DNA from: Desulfamplus sp.
GTDB taxonomy: Bacteria > Desulfobacterota > Desulfobacteria > Desulfobacterales > Desulfobacteraceae
NCBI GenBank assembly: GCA_015231615.1
Contig: JADGBE010000008.1
Location: 1-64,000, forward strand
Direction: 5' to 3'
Length of the DNA stretch: 64,000 nt
Shown here: one piece after another, positions 20,392 to 28,590 of the stretch
How positions within the stretch are numbered: position 1 is the first letter of the stretch
How the letters are laid out: every line of letters begins with the position of its first letter
Made by a program: the position numbers and the translations under genes
Notes under the pieces: generated by a model
What the model saw: only the letters and a program-made list of their open reading frames with translations
Database searches by the model: none
Told to the model about the DNA's origin: nothing

Positions 20392-22650
20392 CTAAATCCT
20401 ACTATCTTGCGGAAGAGTCAAAATAACTGAAGTTCCATTACCAACTCTATCTGATTGAATAGAAAATGATCCTCCAACAAGTTTTGCCCTGTAGTTCATA
20501 ATCCTTATGCCCATTCCTTTTGTCTCCATTGAACTATCCATTCCAACTCCATTATCACGAATAGAGAGGTTTAGGTTACTATCTTCAACATTAAGCGTAA
20601 TAATAATTTTAGTTGCTTTTCCATGTCTTATAGCATTTTGAACTGCCTCTCCAACAATATGGTAAAGGTTTATTACAATCATTGGATTATGAATATCAGT
20701 TGTCTCTCTACATTCAAGTATGCAATCAACTTGATGCAAAAGTTTTATGTTTGTTGCAAGCTCTCGTAATGAAGATTCAAGACCATAATCAAAATAGGCA
20801 GGACAAAGTCCTCTTGCTAAACGCCTTGTTTTTGCAATTGCCTTTTTTATAAGCTCTATTATTTTATCAGATAGCGAAGAAGAATCGTAAGAGTAATCTT
20901 GCACCTTACGCTTCAATACTTTAGTTAGACCCTCGATCCCGATAAGGTGGGGACAAAGATCATCGTGCAGATCATTTCCAATTTTTTGACGCTCCCTCTC
21001 TCCTGTCTCCATTATGCTCTTTTCAAGAAATTTCACCTCAGATACATCGTGATGTGCAACAACACTTCCTACAGGTTTCCCATATTTATCTCTATAAACA
21101 GAACCTCTTATACTTACATCAATAAGTTTCCCAGATTTTGCCCTTCTTCTGGTCTCTGTAATTGAAACAGGCTCCCCTTTTAACACCATCTCAATGGCAT
21201 TACTTGCCTCTTTCCAATGCTCTTCAGGGATAAAATGATCTATCTTATAGCCTACACACTCTTCAAATGTGTAACCAAATACACGGGTAAAAGCTGGGTT
21301 TAAGTAAGAGATTCTACCGTCCATATCATAAACAATTATTGGATCAGGGGTTGCCTCCATTACAGAGCGATATTTCTCTTCACTAAGTTCAAGAGCCTCT
21401 TGAGCAAGTTTTCTCTCATCTATTTCAGCTTGAAGAGTTTTGTTATATTTTTCGAGTTTTTCCATAAATGTATTGTAATAAAAGGCGAGTTGACCAACCT
21501 CGTCATCTGACTGCATATTTACAAGGCGATCTGAAAAATCATCGTTAATCTCTTGGTTAAAGCGACTTGTAAGTTCTCGTAAAGGCTTTGTGATTGTAGA
21601 GCTTAACATAAAAGTAACTGGAATAAAAATAATAAGAGAGGCAAACCCCATAACAATTATGATATTACGGATAATTTTTAAAGGATTTAGAAACTCATCA
21701 AGGTAGCTTGCAGATGCAACAATCCATTCATATTCAGGAATTATATTAAAGATAACAAGTTTTTTTCTAAATTTATCATCATTGAGATTTTTCCACTTAT
21801 AGATAAGTTTTCCATTCTTTATTTTTAACATCTGCTGATAAAAACTTGAAGAGAACCTTTTATCTGAAAAGACATTTATACCCTCAAGCTCTGGGTGAAT
21901 AATCACGTTCCCTTTCATATCCATAACATAAGAATAACCAGTTTCTCCAAATCTTTGGCTTAAAATGCTCTCTTTAAAATCACTAATATTTACAAGTTTC
22001 TCAAACTCTGTTCGATATGAAGAGACAGTAATGAGCCAATCCCAAGGCTCAAAATAGTTGATATAAAGAGCCTTAGGCAAAGGTTGAGAATCTTCTGGGT
22101 TTTTCCAATAATATTCAATATATCCACTCTTCATAGTGATCATCTGTTTTACAAATTGATGATCAGATATATCTAAACCCTCCAATGTCTTTTTAGGGTG
22201 TTTTAGAACTCTTCCCTTACCATCAAGAATACAGATATAACCAGTTATTCCTATTTTCTGGCATAAAATAATATCAACCGCCCTTCTCTTTGCCTCTTCA
22301 AGTGAAATCTCTCCTTTTTTATAGAGGTTATAAAGATGTTGAATAATATCGTAATTTTTTTCTGCTGTAGCACGAATGTGGTTTTTTATTGAGACAGAGA
22401 CTGCTGTTTTTACGTTATTTAATATTGCATTTGTTGAGTTTTGAAGCTCGCTTTCAATACTTTTCTCTACAGTTGATTTAACGATAGAGTAGAGTATTAA
22501 ACTTGCAAGTCCAATAATTAAAATAAAAGTGGTAGAATATATAAATAATAATTTATATCTTATTCTTAAATTTTTTATAAAGCTAATTAGGCTATAAGTT
22601 AACAATCTTAAATTATTGAAAATATATCTATAATAGCTTTTCCCATACAT
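20392..22650 (-). CDS. dCACHE-HAMP-PAS histidine kinase (HisKA_3/NarL-type)
   Basis: Two TM segments around a Cache-like region, HAMP SSTITKPLRELTSRF, PAS, RQKIGNDLHDDLCPHLIGIEGL, IRDNGVGMDSSMETKGMGIRIMNYRAKLVGG. Confidence 0.9.
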   Translation of the reverse strand: MYGKSYYRYIFNNLRLLTYSLISFIKNLRIRYKLLFIYSTTFILIIGLASLILYSIVKSTVEKSIESELQNSTNAILNNVKTAVSVSIKNHIRATAEKNYDIIQHLYNLYKKGEISLEEAKRRAVDIILCQKIGITGYICILDGKGRVLKHPKKTLEGLDISDHQFVKQMITMKSGYIEYYWKNPEDSQPLPKALYINYFEPWDWLITVSSYRTEFEKLVNISDFKESILSQRFGETGYSYVMDMKGNVIIHPELEGINVFSDKRFSSSFYQQMLKIKNGKLIYKWKNLNDDKFRKKLVIFNIIPEYEWIVASASYLDEFLNPLKIIRNIIIVMGFASLIIFIPVTFMLSSTITKPLRELTSRFNQEINDDFSDRLVNMQSDDEVGQLAFYYNTFMEKLEKYNKTLQAEIDERKLAQEALELSEEKYRSVMEATPDPIIVYDMDGRISYLNPAFTRVFGYTFEECVGYKIDHFIPEEHWKEASNAIEMVLKGEPVSITETRRRAKSGKLIDVSIRGSVYRDKYGKPVGSVVAHHDVSEVKFLEKSIMETGERERQKIGNDLHDDLCPHLIGIEGLTKVLKRKVQDYSYDSSSLSDKIIELIKKAIAKTRRLARGLCPAYFDYGLESSLRELATNIKLLHQVDCILECRETTDIHNPMIVINLYHIVGEAVQNAIRHGKATKIIITLNVEDSNLNLSIRDNGVGMDSSMETKGMGIRIMNYRAKLVGGSFSIQSDRVGNGTSVILTLPQDSRI

Positions 22651-23464
22651 CTTTCACCTGCTTAAAAGTATCTTCAAGATTGTTGGAGTTATTAATCAAA
22701 AAATCAGCATATTTAATCTTTTCATCAATTGGGAGTTGAGATTTAACCATATCGTTTGCCTTGTTAGAATCAATATTTTCTCTTTTCATAAGTCTTTGGA
22801 GCTGAATTTTAGAAGAGCTATATACAATAATCAATTTATCAAATAGGCTTTGAAGGTTCATCTCAATTAAAAGAGGAATTACGGCAATTATGACTATTTT
22901 TGCTTTTTGATTTTTTATATCCTGATAATTAGTTTTTTCATTCTCATAAACAATCTGTTTAATTTGCTGGTAAAAGAGTTCAAAAATTGCTGGGTGGATT
23001 AACCTCTCAAGTTCTCTTCTCTTTTCATCATCTTTAAAAACTATATTTGAAAGTACTTTTCTATCTAAACAACCGCTTTTATCAAGAATTTGAGAGCCAA
23101 AATAGGCAACAATATCAGCAAGACCTTTTGTTCTGGGTTCAACTGCTTTTCTTGACAAAAGATCAAAATCAATAATCTCTACTATATAATCTCTATTTGG
23201 AGTATTTTTATTTGGGGTATTTTCTACATATCTTTTATTTGGGGTATTTTCTATATATCTTTTATTTGAAACATTTTGTAGCTCTTGGCTATATTTTATG
23301 AACATCTCTGCTACAGTTGTTTTGCCTGTTGCAATGCTGCCTGTAAGACCTATGAGTATTGGTTTAAGATTGCTTGAGTTGAAAATATTTGAAATATCTG
23401 ATTTTATTGCGTCAATATCTATAAATTTGCTATTTATGGGGTTGTCAAAAGTTCTGCTTGACAT
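22628..23464 (-). CDS. coaE: dephospho-CoA kinase with a repeat-containing insertion; ORF extends to 23545
   Basis: PILIGLTGSIATGKTTVAEMF P-loop, EIIDFDLLSRKAVEPRTKGLADIVAYFG, LDRKVLSNIVF, RELERLIHPAIFE. Confidence 0.9.
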   Translation of the reverse strand: MSSRTFDNPINSKFIDIDAIKSDISNIFNSSNLKPILIGLTGSIATGKTTVAEMFIKYSQELQNVSNKRYIENTPNKRYVENTPNKNTPNRDYIVEIIDFDLLSRKAVEPRTKGLADIVAYFGSQILDKSGCLDRKVLSNIVFKDDEKRRELERLIHPAIFELFYQQIKQIVYENEKTNYQDIKNQKAKIVIIAVIPLLIEMNLQSLFDKLIIVYSSSKIQLQRLMKRENIDSNKANDMVKSQLPIDEKIKYADFLINNSNNLEDTFKQVKDVWEKLL

Positions 23465-23604
23465 GATCTTGAATATCCTCATCAATGAAAGTGGAGTTAA
23501 TACTACAGACCAATGTTTGAAAAAATAGAATTGATAATTTAACATAAGTTGTCAATCTTTAAAATTTTGGTTTTAAAGATTCCGTTAAAAGGGGTTAAAA
23601 ATAT

Positions 23605-25362
23605 ATGGGATACATTGAAATATCATTGAAAATGCCAACTGATTACAGCGATGAAGAGTTAAGAGAAGCTGTAAAAAAAGAGTTAGAAATAGTCAAAAAT
23701 AATATTTATTGTAAGCCCGAACTTGATGAAAAATTGAGATTTGAAATCTTAAATAAAAGCCTTGATGCAAGAAAAAAGAGCGATATTCACTGGGTGATTA
23801 GGGTTGGAGTTGATAATTTATCTTCAAACTCTGAAATTGAAAACTCAAAACATTTTGGACATCAAATCTTTAAAGAGAAACTTAATATTCCATACCGAAG
23901 AAGAGAAGAGAAAGTTATTGTTGTAGGTAGTGGTCCTGCTGGTTTTTTTGCTGCATATTTATTGCAAAAAGCTGGCTTTAATACAACCATAATTGAAAGA
24001 GGTTCTAAAGTTACTAAGCGTGAAGCGTTAATAAAAGAGTTTGAATCTACAGGAAAATTTAACTCTATTACAAACTATGCTTTTGGTGAAGGTGGTGCTG
24101 GAACTTTTTCTGACGGAAAACTTACTTCAAGGAGTAAGAATATAAGCAAAGAAAAAGAATTTATCCTATCAAGTTATGTCCAAGCAGGGGCGCCAGAAGA
24201 GATACTTTACATGGCACACTCTCATCTTGGGAGCGACAATTTAAAGCAGATAATTAAAAACCTTAGAAACTCGTTTATCAGTATGGGTGGCACTATTTTG
24301 TTTGAGACATTGGTAAAAGATTTTAAACTTAATAGTTGTAGTAATAGAGATGTAAATAGTAGTAATAATAAAGTTGTAGGTGTGTTTGTTAGCTCAACTG
24401 CCTCTGACTCAACTACTTCTGATTCAGCTACTTCTGATCCAATAGCTTCTGGCTCAATTATCTCTGATAATAAAATCAAAACCTCTAATGAAAAGTTTGT
24501 TGATGAAATTGAGGCAGATCACTTTATAGTAGCATCTGGTCATTCTGCTTACGAGACATACCGTATGCTTATTGCAAAAGGAGTAGAATTTAAAACTAAA
24601 AATTTTGCAATAGGTTGTCGTGTTGAGCATCGTCAGGAGCTTATCAATCTTGCCCAATGGGGCAAAAAATCTCTGATTGGAGTTAAAGCTGCTGAATATC
24701 GCCTTGCCTCAAGAGGCGATGGACATTTACCAGTCTATACTTTTTGCATGTGTCCTGGTGGAATTATTGTTCCATCAACTGCTTATGAAAAAGCAAATAT
24801 TGTTAATGGTATGAGTCGTTATAAAAGAGATGGGATATTTGCAAATGCTGCTTGTGTTGCTGGTGTCAATCTAAATAAATTACTATCAAGAGATGTTGAT
24901 GCACAAGATGCTTTAGATTGGTTGGAGAATCTTGAAAATGATTTTTATAGATATTCTGGTGGATATGCGGCACCATTCTGTTCAATAAACGATTTCATTG
25001 ATAAGAAAATTAGAACAAAACCCCATAGTATTGCTAACAATGTAGTAGAATCAAGTTATCCATTAGGATTAAAAATTGCACCTTTATGGGAACTTCTACC
25101 CAAAGAGATAATCGTTGCCATTACTGAAGGTTTGAAAGATTTTAGCCGTAAGATAAGAGGTTTTGAGACTGGTTTAATAATGGGGCTTGAGAGCAAAACA
25201 TCTTCTCCTATTTCAGTAGTTCGAGAAAAAAGTTGCTGCTGCACGGGATTTAATAATCTTTATATGGTAGGAGAGGGAAGTGGTCATGCAGGAGGCATCA
25301 TTTCAAGTGGTGCAGATGGTATTAAAGCTGCTTTATCAATTATAGAGGCGTATGAACATTGA
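23605..25362 (+). CDS. NAD(P)/FAD-dependent oxidoreductase (COG2509-like)
   Basis: VIVVGSGPAGFFAAYLLQKAGFNTTIIERG, AFGEGGAGTFSDGKLTSRSKN, GVEFKTKNFAIGCRVEHRQELIN, GEGSGHAGGIISSGADGIKAA. Confidence 0.9.
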   Translation: MGYIEISLKMPTDYSDEELREAVKKELEIVKNNIYCKPELDEKLRFEILNKSLDARKKSDIHWVIRVGVDNLSSNSEIENSKHFGHQIFKEKLNIPYRRREEKVIVVGSGPAGFFAAYLLQKAGFNTTIIERGSKVTKREALIKEFESTGKFNSITNYAFGEGGAGTFSDGKLTSRSKNISKEKEFILSSYVQAGAPEEILYMAHSHLGSDNLKQIIKNLRNSFISMGGTILFETLVKDFKLNSCSNRDVNSSNNKVVGVFVSSTASDSTTSDSATSDPIASGSIISDNKIKTSNEKFVDEIEADHFIVASGHSAYETYRMLIAKGVEFKTKNFAIGCRVEHRQELINLAQWGKKSLIGVKAAEYRLASRGDGHLPVYTFCMCPGGIIVPSTAYEKANIVNGMSRYKRDGIFANAACVAGVNLNKLLSRDVDAQDALDWLENLENDFYRYSGGYAAPFCSINDFIDKKIRTKPHSIANNVVESSYPLGLKIAPLWELLPKEIIVAITEGLKDFSRKIRGFETGLIMGLESKTSSPISVVREKSCCCTGFNNLYMVGEGSGHAGGIISSGADGIKAALSIIEAYEH

Positions 25363-25379
25363 TTATTCAACCTGTTCAA

Positions 25380-25430
25380 GGTCATAAATTGAGTTTTCTG
25401 ATAAAACATTCAAAAGCTCAATTTATGACC
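25380..25430 (+). terminator. long inverted repeat downstream of the FAD oxidoreductase gene
   Basis: GGTCATAAATTGAG (25380-25393) pairs with CTCAATTTATGACC (25417-25430). Confidence 0.5.
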
Positions 25431-25528
25431 CTTTGAAGTATGAAGTATATTTGAAGTATTATAAAGATTCACTGAAATCATAGAATAATATAGTTGATTA
25501 TAGCCAGATATTGTATTATATTAAGGTT

Positions 25529-26122
25529 ATGAAACTTTCAGATTGGGCAAGACAAAATAATATAACTTATCGGACAGCATGGGAACATTTTAGAACTGGA
25601 AAAATTCCTAATGCTTATAAATTGGAATCAGGAACGATAATTGTTCCTGATGAAAATATCACTATAAAATCTGAATGTGTTGTTACTTACGCAAGAGTAA
25701 GTTCCTCAGAAAACAAGTCAAACCTTGAAAAACAATCAGAACGTCTAATATCTTTTTGTAATGCAAAAGGTTGGCAAACTCATTTTAATATAAAAGAGGT
25801 TGGTTCAGGCTTAAATGATAAAAGACAGAAACTTGAGACGATTCTTTTAAAAGGCGATGCAACCAAACTTGTCGTAGAACATAAAGACGGGCTTGCAAGA
25901 TTTGGAGTCAGATATATTGAGATTCTTTGCAAACATATTGGCTGTGAATTGATAATTCTTAATCCAAATGAAAATGACAAAGAAGACCTTATACAGGATT
26001 TTGTTTCAGTAATAACAAGTTTTTGTGCCAGACTTTACGGTCAAAGAAGAAGCAAGAGAAAGACAGAGCAAATAATAAAGGATTTATGTTGTGGCGAAGA
26101 AAATCAAGAAGAAAAAAAATAA
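25529..26122 (+). CDS. tnpA: IS607-family serine recombinase TnpA; ORF extends to 25511
   Basis: N-terminal MerR-like HTH MKLSDWARQNNITYRTAWEHFRTGKIP; VVTYARVSSSENKSNLEKQSERL; KDGLARFG; CARLYGQRRSK. Confidence 0.92.
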   Translation: MKLSDWARQNNITYRTAWEHFRTGKIPNAYKLESGTIIVPDENITIKSECVVTYARVSSSENKSNLEKQSERLISFCNAKGWQTHFNIKEVGSGLNDKRQKLETILLKGDATKLVVEHKDGLARFGVRYIEILCKHIGCELIILNPNENDKEDLIQDFVSVITSFCARLYGQRRSKRKTEQIIKDLCCGEENQEEKK

Positions 26123-27380
26123 CTTCAAACTTCACAAAGCAGTTACGCACATAAAACTTGATTTTGCTAATGACGGCAAATTAGAAAAGCTGAATGAAGT
26201 TGGAGCAGCCTTTATGCTGCTGGTTCAGGCTTATATTGACCATATTTTCGATAATGCCCTTAAAACCGTTTCAAAATTCGACACAATTCCTGAAATAGAG
26301 ACCAAATTATCAGCACGTTATCAACGGTGTGCATGGCAGCAGGCGGTTGGAATAATGCAGTCATTCTTTTCAAATGAGCGTGAAAACAAGCCTGTTTTAA
26401 AGAATATCACGATTCAAGGTAATGCAAATGTCATTAAACTTGAAAGCTCTAAAACCTCAGAATTTGATTACTGGCTGAAAATTTCCACCTTAGAAAAAGG
26501 CTCTCCCATCTTGATTCCTGTAAAAATCCATAAGTATGGAATTGAAATTTTAAAATCGGGCAAATTATGCCTTGGTGTAACATTAAATTGTAAAAATGGG
26601 AAATGGTATGCTGCATTTATTGTTGAAACGGAGAATAAAAAAGAAGAGAAATCAGGCGATATTGTAGGTGTTGATCTTGGAATCAAAAATTTATTAACAA
26701 CAGCAGGTGAACATTTTGGTCAATTTTCTGATAAATTAGTCAATCTTGTTAAAAAAAATGATGAAAAACGGAGAAGAAAACAGAAGCAAAACGTCTGTTT
26801 AAGCAAAAAAGAGAAGCCTGTAATATCGCTCCATAACAGAAAACTTGAATCAACGATTAAAAACGAAATAGGCAGGGCAATCAATAATTTCATTAATTCT
26901 ATACAAGAAAATACAACAGTTGTGATGGAAAGCTTATCTGTAAGTGATATGAAATTCAAGTCAAAAGCTATGAATCGTGTCCTTAAAGCCTCAAAGATAG
27001 GTTATGCTCTTGATAGATTGAAACAGAAACTTGATTCAAAACATATTCATTATTCAACAGTTGCAGCAGCTTATACAAGTCAGGCATGTTCCAAATGTGG
27101 ATATGTTGATAAAAATAACAGACCAAAACAAGAAAAGTTTTTATGTAAATTCTGTGAACATACAGAAAATGCGGATGTCAATGCCAGCAAAAACATAGCC
27201 AAACGTTTTGGAGATGATGAGCTAAATTGCTTGACAGATTTTCGCAAAGTGAAATCGTTTTTATTGGAGAGATTCTTTAAGCGATTTCCAGATGCCCGTA
27301 GTGCATCTGGTGGGTTAGAACTGGGCTTTACGCTTCGAGAGATAAGTGGACAACTACTGACAGTCAATCAACTCACTTAA
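26091..27380 (+). CDS. tnpB: RNA-guided endonuclease TnpB (IS607/IS605 OrfB)
   Basis: RuvC-I GVDLGIKNLLT, RuvC-II VVMESLSVSDM, zinc finger CSKCGYVDKNN...CKFCEHTENADVNASKNI (RuvC-III D); GTG start. Confidence 0.93.
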   Translation: MAKKIKKKKNNFKLHKAVTHIKLDFANDGKLEKLNEVGAAFMLLVQAYIDHIFDNALKTVSKFDTIPEIETKLSARYQRCAWQQAVGIMQSFFSNERENKPVLKNITIQGNANVIKLESSKTSEFDYWLKISTLEKGSPILIPVKIHKYGIEILKSGKLCLGVTLNCKNGKWYAAFIVETENKKEEKSGDIVGVDLGIKNLLTTAGEHFGQFSDKLVNLVKKNDEKRRRKQKQNVCLSKKEKPVISLHNRKLESTIKNEIGRAINNFINSIQENTTVVMESLSVSDMKFKSKAMNRVLKASKIGYALDRLKQKLDSKHIHYSTVAAAYTSQACSKCGYVDKNNRPKQEKFLCKFCEHTENADVNASKNIAKRFGDDELNCLTDFRKVKSFLLERFFKRFPDARSASGGLELGFTLREISGQLLTVNQLT

Positions 27381-27450
27381 TACAACTTTCTATATTTTTC
27401 TATAGGAGTTGCAACTATAATATGGCTACCTGACGACAGGTACCCAACAA
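27200..27450 (+). ncRNA. putative omega RNA scaffold overlapping tnpB 3' end and right end
   Basis: Hairpins CCAGATGC-ccgtagt-GCATCTGG (27288-27310) and TACCTG-acga-CAGGTA (27427-27442); position as expected for TnpB-associated RNAs. Confidence 0.4.
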
Positions 27451-27471
27451 ACTTACAAAAGGAGTGTTAAA

Positions 27472-28218
27472 ATGAAAAGATTAGCTTTGCTTCTGGCATT
27501 AGTAGTTATGACATCATCAAGCGTATTTGCAAATCAAACTGTAAAATTGGCAATAGGGGACTGGGCACCTTATACCTCAGAGACAGATGTAAAAGGCAAA
27601 CTTCTGGAAGAGGTGGTTACAGAGGCATTTAAACTTGAGGGAATAGATGTGAAGTACGATTATTTTCCATGGAAAAGGAGTTATATCTATGTAGAACAGG
27701 GAAAATCTGATGGGACTTTTCCTTGGAACAAAACTACAGAACGTGAAAAAGAGTTTTATATACACAAAATATCCCTAATTAAAGATGACGGTGTCTATTT
27801 TCATCTTAAAAGCAAGCCATTTGATTGGAATACGATAGAAGATTTAAAAAAGTATAAAGTTGGAGTTACGCTCGGATATAAACAGGAGGCTATGTATAAA
27901 GAAAAAGGAATAGTAGCTGATACTGTTCCTAACGAAGAGCAGAATTTCAAAAAGATGCTGGCGGGAAGAATTGACGTATATCAGACTTCTAATGTTGTTG
28001 GATATTCAGCTATTAAAAAGCTGTTCTCTTCAACAGATGCGGCAAAATTTACCAACCACCCAAAAGCTGTTGAAACAGACGAATACTACATCCTGTTTTC
28101 AAAAAAGATACCTAACGGCAAAGAGCTTGCAGATAAATTTGATTCAGGATTGAAAAAATTAAAAGAATCTGGAGGATACTATAAAATTATTGCAAAGTAT
28201 TTAGGCAGTTTAATGTAA
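27472..28218 (+). CDS. periplasmic amino-acid-type solute-binding protein (SBP_bac_3)
   Basis: Signal peptide MKRLALLLALVVMTSSSVFA; VKLAIGDWAPYTSE, FPWKRSYIYVEQGKSDGTFPWNKT; GGAG RBS. Confidence 0.88.
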   Translation: MKRLALLLALVVMTSSSVFANQTVKLAIGDWAPYTSETDVKGKLLEEVVTEAFKLEGIDVKYDYFPWKRSYIYVEQGKSDGTFPWNKTTEREKEFYIHKISLIKDDGVYFHLKSKPFDWNTIEDLKKYKVGVTLGYKQEAMYKEKGIVADTVPNEEQNFKKMLAGRIDVYQTSNVVGYSAIKKLFSSTDAAKFTNHPKAVETDEYYILFSKKIPNGKELADKFDSGLKKLKESGGYYKIIAKYLGSLM

Positions 28219-28245
28219 GAGCCTGAATATTTAAACAGCCTTTAA

Positions 28246-28276
28246 GATTTGACAACTTTTAAAAAGTTGTCAAATC
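28246..28276. repeat. 31-bp dispersed palindrome, terminator-like
   Basis: GATTTGACAACTTTTAAAAAGTTGTCAAATC, 15-bp arms; exact reverse complement at 63202-63232. Confidence 0.7.
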
Positions 28277-28332
28277 TAATTACATCACCAAATTACCTAT
28301 TTCACTAAAAACTACAATTTAAGGAAGCAACT

Positions 28333-28506
28333 ATGAGGGTTTTATTCATTTTGTTTATCCTATTTTGCCTTACAATAGGCTGCTCAAGCAGAGGATTGTA
28401 TGACGGTATGCAACAGGCGGCAAGTAAAGATTGTGAAAAGTATCCCTATCAAAGTTTAGAGTATGAAAAATGTATTGAGAATTCAAACATTAGCTATGAC
28501 CAATAA
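28333..28506 (+). CDS. small 57-aa lipoprotein (not in the supplied ORF track)
   Basis: MRVLFILFILFCLTIGCSSRGLYDGMQQAASKDCEKYPYQSLEYEKCIENSNISYDQ*; lipobox LTIGC; GGAAG upstream. Confidence 0.7.
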   Translation: MRVLFILFILFCLTIGCSSRGLYDGMQQAASKDCEKYPYQSLEYEKCIENSNISYDQ

Positions 28507-28590
28507 TCAAGATATTTCAGTTAAAAAAAAATGATGAATTAAAAAACAGATTAAATAAGGAGGTTAGCAGGATACTGCTCAAGATTTAAT

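Larger units (their letters stand above)
25500..27450 (+). mobile_element. IS607-family insertion sequence (approximate ends)
   Basis: Serine recombinase TnpA followed by an overlapping TnpB, typical IS607 order; exact termini not resolved. Confidence 0.85.
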
